Source: DASQDN01 sp035630195
Lineage (GTDB): Bacteria > Acidobacteriota > Terriglobia > Bryobacterales > Bryobacteraceae
Length of the DNA: 29,176 nt
Assembly: GCA_035630195.1 (NCBI GenBank)
Contig: DASQLD010000017.1
Coordinates: 1 to 29,176 of the forward strand
Direction of reading: 5' to 3'
In this document: positions 23,336-29,176 of the stretch, piece by piece
Numbering within the stretch: position 1 is the first letter of the stretch
How the letters are laid out: the number at the start of each line of letters is the position of its first letter
Translations under genes and position numbers: made by a program
The notes under the pieces: model-generated
The model's database searches: none
What the model was told of the DNA's origin: nothing
Seen by the model: only the letters and a program-made list of their open reading frames with translations

Positions 23336-24469
23336 ATGCAATATCAGGAAAAGCTGGACGGCATCGAAAGACGCTTCGAAGAATTGACGCGTCAAATGGC
23401 CGAACCGGAACTTATCAGCGATAACGACAAGTACAGGAAAGTCGCCAAGCAACAGAGCGAACTCAGCGATGTCGTTGCCAAGTACCGAGAATGGAAGAAA
23501 GTCCATTCCGATCTCGAAGGCACTCGGCAAATGCTGCAGGAAAGCGACGCCGAGCTTCAACAGATGGCTGCTGCCGATATTGCGCAGCTAGAGCCGGACC
23601 TCATCCGCATCGAAGATGAGCTCAAAGTCCTGATGCTTCCCAAGGACCCGCTCGACGAGAAGAACGTCGTCCTCGAAATTCGGAAAGGTACGGGTGGCGA
23701 CGAAGCTTCGCTGTTTGCTGGTGAGTTGTTTCGTATGTATGTCCGTTATGCCGAGACGAAGCGCTGGAAGGTAGAAGTGACTTCTTCATCCGATTCGGAA
23801 GTCGGCGGACTGAATGAAGTCATTGCTCTGATCAGCGGCGACAAGGTCTACAGCCAGCTTAAATACGAAAGCGGCGTTCATCGGGTGCAACGGGTGCCTG
23901 AGACGGAGCAGCAAGGGCGTGTGCATACGTCGGCCGTCACAGTTGCTGTGCTGCCCGAGGCGGACGATGTCGAGATTCACATCGATCCCAAGGACATTCG
24001 CATCGACACTTTTTGTTCCTCTGGTCCGGGTGGGCAATCGGTCAATACCACTTACTCCGCAGTTCGAATGACTCACCTGCCGACCGGCCTGGTGGTCTCG
24101 TGCCAGGATGAGAAATCGCAGATCAAGAACCGAGCCAAAGCCGAGCGTGTCATGCGTTCTCGTCTTTATGAACTCGAGCTCGAAAAGCAGCAGGCCGCGA
24201 TCGGCGCCGAGCGCAAATCGATGGTCGGCTCAGGGGACCGCAGTGAGAAGATCCGGACGTATAATTTTCCTCAGAACCGCCTGACAGATCACCGGATCGG
24301 ATTGACCTTGCATCAACTCGATCTCATCATGGAAGGCAAGCTGGAGGCCGTGTTTGACGCTGTTACGACACACTTCCAGACCGAGAAGATGAAGCAGATA
24401 GCCGATGGGCAGCAAAACGGGGTACCTGACAATAAACGAAGCCCTTCGGCAAGGGACGAAGCTTCTTGA
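23336..24469 (+). CDS. prfA: Peptide chain release factor 1
   Basis: RF1 ends translation at UAA and UAG and triggers hydrolysis of peptidyl-tRNA. The tripeptide selector is VHRVQRVPETEQQGRVHTSA, with PET (188-190) at the RF1 PxT position and not the RF2 SPF. The catalytic GGQ is at about 232-234 in SSGPGGQSVNTTYSAVRMTH, and CQDEKSQIKNRAKAERVM follows. The N-terminal helical domain (1-105) is normal. The protein has 377 residues, slightly longer than usual (about 355-360), because the frame runs on through a polar tail (ADGQQNGVPDNKRSPSARDE) that overlaps the prmC start by 65 bp. The ATG at 23336 has no clear Shine-Dalgarno, so it may depend on the upstream gene. Confidence 0.97.
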   Translation: MQYQEKLDGIERRFEELTRQMAEPELISDNDKYRKVAKQQSELSDVVAKYREWKKVHSDLEGTRQMLQESDAELQQMAAADIAQLEPDLIRIEDELKVLMLPKDPLDEKNVVLEIRKGTGGDEASLFAGELFRMYVRYAETKRWKVEVTSSSDSEVGGLNEVIALISGDKVYSQLKYESGVHRVQRVPETEQQGRVHTSAVTVAVLPEADDVEIHIDPKDIRIDTFCSSGPGGQSVNTTYSAVRMTHLPTGLVVSCQDEKSQIKNRAKAERVMRSRLYELELEKQQAAIGAERKSMVGSGDRSEKIRTYNFPQNRLTDHRIGLTLHQLDLIMEGKLEAVFDAVTTHFQTEKMKQIADGQQNGVPDNKRSPSARDEAS

Positions 24470-25256
24470 GGACACCGGAGTTCCGGCCGCTCGCCTAGCT
24501 GCTGAGGTATTACTCGCGCACGCGCTTTGCCAGGAGCGCGTGTATCTGTTCGGGCACTCCACGGACGAACTCACCGAACTTGCCTGGATCCACTACGGAC
24601 GCTACCTTCATCAACGGATGCAAGGTAAGCCGACGCAATACATCACCAAAGTACAGGAATTCTACGGCCGTAATTTCGCGGTCTCCCCCGCGGTCCTAAT
24701 TCCCCGCCCCGAAACCGAGCATCTCGTAAGCGCTGCGATTGAGCGCGTTGTTCCTGGGATGAGGGTAGTGGATGTTGGGTGCGGTTCCGGAGCAATCGCC
24801 GTAAGCGTCGCTCTCGAATGCCGCGCGGAGGTCTGGGCAGTCGATATCTCTACAGACGCGCTCGCCGTAGCTTCGCGAAATGCGACAGATCTGCGAGCTC
24901 GGGTTCAGTTCGTGGCTGGCGATCTTCTCGAATCTTTCGCTCCTGAGAGCTTCGACTCGATTCTCTCGAATCCTCCTTACGTGGGGCTGCATGAAGCCGC
25001 TGCGCTTCAAGCGGAGGTGCGAGACTACGAGCCCCACATCGCTTTGTTCGGCGGGGAGACCGGCGTCGAAATCTACGAGAGGCTCACGACACAAGCGAGT
25101 GAAGCGCTCCGCTCCGGCGGCTGGCTGATCCTCGAACTGGGTTGGCGATCGCTCGAGCCTGTTGAGCGCATGCTCACCTCGGGTTGGTCGGATGTGGAAG
25201 CAATCCCCGACTTGGCGGGAATTCCCCGAGTTCTTGTTGCCAGACGGTCGGCATGA
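24405..25256 (+). CDS. prmC: Release-factor glutamine N5-methyltransferase
   Basis: PrmC uses SAM to methylate the Gln of the GGQ motif in release factors, here that of prfA next to it. Family features: N-terminal helical domain (LTINEALRQGTKLLEDTGVP to LAAEVLLAHALCQER), GKPTQYITKVQEFYGRNFAV, IPRPETEHLV, SAM motif VVDVGCGSGAIAVSVAL, VWAVDISTDALAVASRNA, the catalytic SNPPYVG (Gln binding) and LFGGETGVEIYERL. The 283-residue length is normal. ATG 24405 lies inside prfA (65-bp overlap) and is the only good start before the family N-terminus. The stop overlaps the dinB start by 4 bp (ATGA), so prfA, prmC and dinB form a coupled unit. Confidence 0.94.
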   Translation: MGSKTGYLTINEALRQGTKLLEDTGVPAARLAAEVLLAHALCQERVYLFGHSTDELTELAWIHYGRYLHQRMQGKPTQYITKVQEFYGRNFAVSPAVLIPRPETEHLVSAAIERVVPGMRVVDVGCGSGAIAVSVALECRAEVWAVDISTDALAVASRNATDLRARVQFVAGDLLESFAPESFDSILSNPPYVGLHEAAALQAEVRDYEPHIALFGGETGVEIYERLTTQASEALRSGGWLILELGWRSLEPVERMLTSGWSDVEAIPDLAGIPRVLVARRSA

Positions 25257-26521
25257 CGCGCACGATCTTCCATCTCGATATGGACGCGTTCTTCGTATCT
25301 GTCGAGGAGCTATTCGATCCTTCGCTCAAGGGCAAACCTGTGGTGGTTGGAGGAAAGGCAAACGCGCGCGGTGTTGTCTCGGCCGCCTCATACGCTGCTC
25401 GAAAGTTCGGAGTGCACTCGGCGATGCCGCTCCGGCGAGCAGCGCAGTTGTGTCCCCACGCAATCTTCCTTGACGGTCATCCGTCCCGCTATCGCGAAAT
25501 GTCAGCGAAGGTGTACGAGGTACTCAATCACTTCTCGCCTAAAGTAGAGATGGCTTCGATCGATGAGGCTTATCTCGATCTGACGGGATCCGAGCGATTG
25601 CTAGGACGGCCGATGAAAGCTGCCGCCAAACTGCATGATGCCGTGAAGAGCGACACAGGCTTAAACTGCTCGATTGGCATCGCGACTTCGCGTCTGCTGG
25701 CGAAAGTGGCTTCCGATCAGGCGAAGCCGCACGGTATGCTTTGGATACCACCGGGCTCGGAGGCAGCCTTTCTTGCGCCGCTCGCGGTCCGTAAGATACC
25801 TGGCGTCGGCAAGAAGACTGAGGAAAATCTTGCGAATTACGGCATTCATCGAGTTGGAGATTTGACGCGGCTCGAGGATTCTTTCCTGGAATCACTGCTC
25901 GGCAAATGGGGGCTGGCGCTTGCCGGCAAGGCGTTAGGGCTCGATGCCGGTGGATACTTTCAAGGCGACGTAGGCGATCACGACGATCCGAAATCGATCA
26001 GTCATGAGCATACGTTTCATGAGGACTCCGCTAACGCGGACCTGCTTGAATCGACTCTGGCAAAGTTATCGCAGATGGTCGGCCGCCGGCTAAGGGAGCA
26101 TGAGATGCACGCGCGGACCATTCAGATCAAACTTCGGTATTCCGATTTCACAACGCTCACGCGCGCGCACACTCTTGAAGCAGCTACTCAGATCGACCTC
26201 GAACTGATCGAACAGTCCAGGCTTCTTTTCCGCAAGAATTGGAATGGTTCGCCGGTACGGCTACTTGGTGTTCAGACATCTTCACTAGAGAACACGGAAG
26301 GCCAGTTGAATCTCCTTGAAGGCGAGAAAACGCGGAAGTGGCGAAGCGCTTTAACAGCCGTCGATAAGCTGCGGGATCGGTTTGGCGAGAAGAGCGTATC
26401 TGTGGCTTCGGGGATGAAGGGCATGTACGAAGAGCGAGTACATGAAAATCCAGTTGGACTGCCTGGGAAAAAGTCGAATGCAAACGGGAAGGACGAGGAT
26501 GACAAGAAACATGGCCGGTAA
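25253..26521 (+). CDS. dinB: DNA polymerase IV (Y-family, error-prone)
   Basis: This polymerase bypasses damaged template bases. From ATG 25253 (ATGA overlap with the prmC stop) it has 422 residues. Catalytic acids are D9 in FHLDMDAFFVSVEE and D104/E105 in EMASIDEAYLDLTG; the steric-gate aromatic is F13 or F14. Further motifs are GVVSAASYAARKFGVHSAMP, NCSIGIATSRLLAKVASDQA and the helix-hairpin-helix IPGVGKKTEENL; the little-finger domain spans about 240-350. It ends with a Lys/Asp-rich tail (SNANGKDEDDKKHG) lacking an obvious beta-clamp-binding peptide at the extreme end; GVQTSSLENTEGQLNLLEG contains QLNLL, a plausible clamp-binding motif. No LexA-like box was found upstream; expression probably follows prfA-prmC. 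Confidence 0.95.
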   Translation: MTRTIFHLDMDAFFVSVEELFDPSLKGKPVVVGGKANARGVVSAASYAARKFGVHSAMPLRRAAQLCPHAIFLDGHPSRYREMSAKVYEVLNHFSPKVEMASIDEAYLDLTGSERLLGRPMKAAAKLHDAVKSDTGLNCSIGIATSRLLAKVASDQAKPHGMLWIPPGSEAAFLAPLAVRKIPGVGKKTEENLANYGIHRVGDLTRLEDSFLESLLGKWGLALAGKALGLDAGGYFQGDVGDHDDPKSISHEHTFHEDSANADLLESTLAKLSQMVGRRLREHEMHARTIQIKLRYSDFTTLTRAHTLEAATQIDLELIEQSRLLFRKNWNGSPVRLLGVQTSSLENTEGQLNLLEGEKTRKWRSALTAVDKLRDRFGEKSVSVASGMKGMYEERVHENPVGLPGKKSNANGKDEDDKKHGR

Positions 26522-26548
26522 GGTTCATTTTGCGAACTTACCGGCCAT
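26511..26548. terminator. Strong hairpin spanning the dinB stop, between convergent genes
   Basis: ATGGCCGGTAAG (26511-26522) and CTTACCGGCCAT (26537-26548) form a perfect 12-bp stem, extended by TTC/GAA past one bulged G. The loop is about 7 nt (ATTTTGC). The left arm contains the dinB stop codon (26519-26521). It lies between converging dinB and the chemotaxis gene, so it could end transcription from both sides; a T-run is missing. Confidence 0.6.
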
Positions 26549-26561
26549 GCCTATTTACGGA

Positions 26562-27995
26562 CTAGCTTCTACGCAAACCGACCACAGCAACCAGTTCCTC
26601 CAAGTGGTCACGAGTCTTTTGAACTTGTGTCGACATGGCTGACGCGCTCTCGGCTGTCTGCTGAGAATTCGCGGCGTTGTTGTTGGTTACGGCCTCCATG
26701 CGCGAAATGGCACGGTCTATGAGGGCGATTCCCTTCGTTTGTTCCTCGCTCGCAATGGCAATCTGACTCACTGCTTCACTGCTGTTGACGATCATTGTCG
26801 AGAGTTCGTGGAACGCCTCGTGTGTCGTCGATACAAAGGTCACACCCTGCTCAACGTCGGCGATCGTCCGTTCGACGATGTCGCCGCTGGTTCGAGTTGC
26901 CTCGGCTGCGCGTTGCGCCAGTGACCGGACTTCATCGGCAACGACGCTGAATCCTGCGCCGGCCTCACCTGCCCGCGCCGCTTCGACAGCGGCGTTCAGC
27001 GCGAGAATATTCGTATAAAAAGCGATCTCGTCAATGCTCTTCAGCACGGACGCCACTTCTTTATTCGAAGTGGAGATCGCCTGCATCGATTTTGTCAGAT
27101 CATCGACAGCGCGCGTAGCCCGGTCGACTGTTTCGCGCGCTTTTCTCATTACCGAATCGGCGTCGGAAGCTCGATTTGCATTCTCGCGTGTTGTTGCCGA
27201 AATCTGCTCTAGAGACGCGGAGGTCTCCTGCAGATAGGCCGCTTGATCCTGCGCGTCGCGAGCAACCACTTGTCCTGAGGCCGCCATCTGAGCGGATGCC
27301 TCGGCTGCCTGGTCAGCAGCCTGCTGCACTCCGACGATTACCCGAGCAATAGGACCAACGATGGACTTTCGGATCGTCATGCTGACGATTCCGCTTGCCA
27401 GAACCAATGTGGCGGCGAAAACAATCAGGGCAAGCGAACTCTGTTTCGCCGTCTCTTGCTGCAGCGAGTCCAGTTGATTCCGCAAATCCTTTGAGGATTG
27501 CTCCTTGTATTGGTCCAAATCCTTTTTCAACGCTTCCATGCGAGACGCCATCTCCCGCATCCGTTCCTGTGTTTCCGCAGTCATGTTGGCAGGATCCGAT
27601 AGCGCCGCACTATACACTCCTCGCGCATCGCTCGAGAATGCTTCGACCGATGAAGCAAGTTTTCTCGATTGACTTGCCCTTTCGGGCGCCACACCAGGAA
27701 TCGCCGCGACCGCCTTCAAGTACCCGGCGACACGCTTTGCTTCCTCCATGCTCAAGTCCAACGCAGCCATGTCCTGAACGACGACGGCATCGCCGAGGGC
27801 CTTGATCATTCGCTGAAAGCCCGCTTCCGCCTCCTGGCTGCGCTGCGCTGACGGAAACAGCGCCTGAGCAGTTGTCTTTAAAACGGCCACGGTGGACCGG
27901 CCTTGAATCTGGTTCAGCACCGTCGAGAGGACGAACCCGAGAATAAAAACTCCGATGCTGAGCCAGATCTTTTTCGTTACATTCAGGCGTTTCAT
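26562..27995 (-). CDS. Methyl-accepting chemotaxis protein, 477 aa
   Basis: This is a transmembrane receptor that passes a signal to CheA/CheW. TM1 is about 10-28 (IWLSIGVFILGFVLSTVL), the periplasmic helical sensor about 29-186, and TM2 about 187-206 (LALIVFAATLVLASGIVSM). A short HAMP-like linker (SIVGPIARVIVGV) leads to the coiled-coil signalling domain, whose hairpin tip lies at 323-353 (EIAFYTNILALNAAVEAARA, then GEAGAGFSVVADEV). The usual Q of the tip (EIAFQTN) is Y here, a common variant. The sensor has no PAS or Cache domain and resembles a four-helix bundle. It starts 7 bp after the periplasmic binding protein gene; the pair suggests indirect ligand sensing. No CheB/CheR C-terminal pentapeptide is seen. 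Confidence 0.93.
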   Translation of the reverse strand: MKRLNVTKKIWLSIGVFILGFVLSTVLNQIQGRSTVAVLKTTAQALFPSAQRSQEAEAGFQRMIKALGDAVVVQDMAALDLSMEEAKRVAGYLKAVAAIPGVAPERASQSRKLASSVEAFSSDARGVYSAALSDPANMTAETQERMREMASRMEALKKDLDQYKEQSSKDLRNQLDSLQQETAKQSSLALIVFAATLVLASGIVSMTIRKSIVGPIARVIVGVQQAADQAAEASAQMAASGQVVARDAQDQAAYLQETSASLEQISATTRENANRASDADSVMRKARETVDRATRAVDDLTKSMQAISTSNKEVASVLKSIDEIAFYTNILALNAAVEAARAGEAGAGFSVVADEVRSLAQRAAEATRTSGDIVERTIADVEQGVTFVSTTHEAFHELSTMIVNSSEAVSQIAIASEEQTKGIALIDRAISRMEAVTNNNAANSQQTAESASAMSTQVQKTRDHLEELVAVVGLRRS

Positions 27996-28002
27996 GGATA
28001 GA

Positions 28003-28425
28003 TCACTTCACTTCTAGAGTCTTGACGCCGGTCACTGCTGCGCCGGCGCTGACATAGCCGACAGCGCCCTTTGTCTTTGCGACATAGGTAACTACTTCGG
28101 CGTCGGATGCGAACGATTTGGGCAGAGAAGCTTTGCCTGTGAAGACAAGGCTTCGGTAGTACGTTGACAGTGCCGCATCGGTCTTACCGATGTACTCTTT
28201 CAAGAAGGAATCATGAGCGGCCCCGGATTTCCCAAGTACTGGTTCCACCCGCGTGCCGTCATCGAGCGATGTCTTGGTGGCAAGAAAGATCCGTTTCAAT
28301 TCGTCGGTCGAGATATCAGAAAGCGTGACGCTCGAATTCGCAATCACCTTAACTTCCGCCGCGCTCAAGGCGCCCACGAGGAGCGTCATGCCGGCGACAA
28401 TGATTAGGTGCTTTAGATGTTTCAT
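28003..28425 (-). CDS. Small PstS-like periplasmic substrate-binding protein, 140 aa
   Basis: The signal peptide is MKHLKHLIIVAGMTLLVGAL with cleavage after the Ala-Ala at about 22-23. The mature part resembles one lobe of phosphate-type binding proteins: VKVIANSSVTLSDISTDELK, RIFLATKTSLDDGTRVEPVL, AAHDSFLKEYIGKTDAALST, GAVGYVSAGAAVTGVKTLEV. The ELKRIFLGK-like helix and the GAIGYV-like strand are hallmarks of this small PBP-like group. It is about half the length of full PstS, so ligand binding as in transporters is uncertain. ATG 28425 has GAGGA upstream. It lies between a beta-barrel protein gene and the chemotaxis receptor, which suggests signalling, not transport. Confidence 0.8.
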   Translation of the reverse strand: MKHLKHLIIVAGMTLLVGALSAAEVKVIANSSVTLSDISTDELKRIFLATKTSLDDGTRVEPVLGKSGAAHDSFLKEYIGKTDAALSTYYRSLVFTGKASLPKSFASDAEVVTYVAKTKGAVGYVSAGAAVTGVKTLEVK

Positions 28426-28449
28426 CTGATTAGTCCTCGGTCGAAATGT

Positions 28450-29176
28450 TTAGAAGCTGAACCCGGTGCGAAGGACGAACATGTTGGTTTTCTCCTTCAA
28501 ACCGGTCGGGTTCGATCGAAGATAGAATCCACGTGCTGAGTAAAAATCCCCGTATCCGTCCATGAAATGTCCCTCTGCCTTGATGTTCCAGGACTTCGTG
28601 ATCTCCACACGCGCGGTGATTGCCTGGTCGAAGATATGACCGGCGGCCGGCGCCGTCGAGGTGGGAGCGTCGACATAGAACCGAGTGATACGTTCCTAGT
28701 TGCAGTCTTTCCACTACACGATATGCCACGGAGGCGAACATCCCATGTCACTGCCGTTGCGGATCGACGCCTGGCCGGCAGCAATGAGGTCTTGCCGTTT
28801 GTAGTTGTTCCGGTATTCGGCGTTGACGTGAAGCCTCTCGCGGGAGTAATCCACATACAGCACGTTGGTGTGCTCAGGATTGGAGTCTACCGAATACGGC
28901 AGATTGCTGGCATTCGGAATCGTGCCCTTGACCAGATTGTCCTGCTTCATGAAGGAGTAGCCGACAAGAAGTCCGGGGACGTTGGTGGTCCAGCGCACGT
29001 CTGCTCCGCCCATCGTTCCTGTAAAGCTGTTGAGGGGAATGTTGTTGTCTTGGGTGCTATAGCGATACCTGCCGCGCGTGTCGTCGGATCGTGAACCGAA
29101 ATACCCGGTATACGCTACGTTGCCAAACTTGCCGAGGGCGATCTCGCCATAAACATCGCAGCCAGTGTGAGCAATT
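28450..29176 (-). pseudogene. Outer-membrane beta-barrel (porin-like) protein, 5' partial, with two compensating frameshifts
   Basis: The frame enters at the window edge and reads barrel-like strands (CDVYGEIALGKFGNVAYTGY, ADVRWTTNVPGLLVGYSFMK, NVLYVDYSRERLHVNAEYRN) down to SIRNGSDMG at 28741. There it breaks; the next frame continues the protein as FASVAYRVVERLQLGTYHS (28738-28682), and near 28684 the first frame resumes as RFYVDAPTSTAPAAGHIFDQ to the end at 28450 (C-terminal FVLRTGFSF, with the terminal Phe of outer-membrane barrels). In the original frame two stop codons occur in the interrupted part. One missing G (making GGATGG, giving W) and one extra base restore a complete protein. 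This may be a sequencing error or a real lesion. The stop lies 24 bp before the periplasmic protein gene. Confidence 0.75.

Overview
The window looks like a chromosomal segment of an Acidobacteriota bacterium of the Bryobacterales / Candidatus Solibacter type. This is inferred from an ECF sigma factor next to a TPR-bearing Ser/Thr kinase, a Lys/Ala-rich histone-H1-like protein, many TTG/GTG starts, moderately high G+C and the general style of the proteins. No rRNA, tRNA, insertion sequence, phage gene or CRISPR array was seen. Genes are tightly packed and both strands are used; the longest gene-free gaps are about 170 to 245 bp.

Region 1 (1-4574): the 3' end of a histone-like gene, a small unknown gene, a HipA-like kinase-fold protein, a class IV aminotransferase, a four-CxxC zinc-ribbon protein, then on the minus strand a GAF protein and an exported YCF48-like Asp-box protein. 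Region 2 (4575-9589): bactofilin plus a degenerate methyltransferase, a convergent dolichyl-phosphate-type glycosyltransferase, a small coiled-coil protein, lysS, and a LolC/E-like permease overlapping lysS by 4 bp. Region 3 (9600-13278): a lipoprotein alpha/beta hydrolase, a Tat-signal enolase-superfamily enzyme, an SRPBCC protein and wrbA.

Region 4 (13440-19196, minus strand) is the most unusual part. A near-consensus sigma70-type promoter precedes an ECF-type sigma factor that overlaps by 11 bp a transmembrane Ser/Thr kinase with C-terminal TPRs. Downstream are an unrecognised 125-aa protein and a TPR-O-GlcNAc-transferase-like (GT41) enzyme. One run of genes therefore carries transcriptional control, Ser/Thr phosphorylation and a predicted Ser/Thr O-glycosyltransferase.

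Region 5 (19311-26521): an MFS transporter, a pseudo-receiver protein that lacks the phospho-acceptor Asp and conserved Lys, an exported TPR protein whose leader can fold in two exclusive ways around its ribosome binding site, and a translation/repair run of DUF1385 protein, prfA, prmC and dinB with overlapping reading frames. Region 6 (26562-29176, minus strand): an outer-membrane beta-barrel protein (5' end outside the window and broken by two compensating frameshifts), a small PstS-like periplasmic binding protein and a methyl-accepting chemotaxis protein, which look like one sensory operon.

Several start codons were moved from the longest reading frame, using ribosome binding sites, promoters and family alignment. 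Three convergent gene pairs are separated by strong G+C-rich hairpins without T-tracts.
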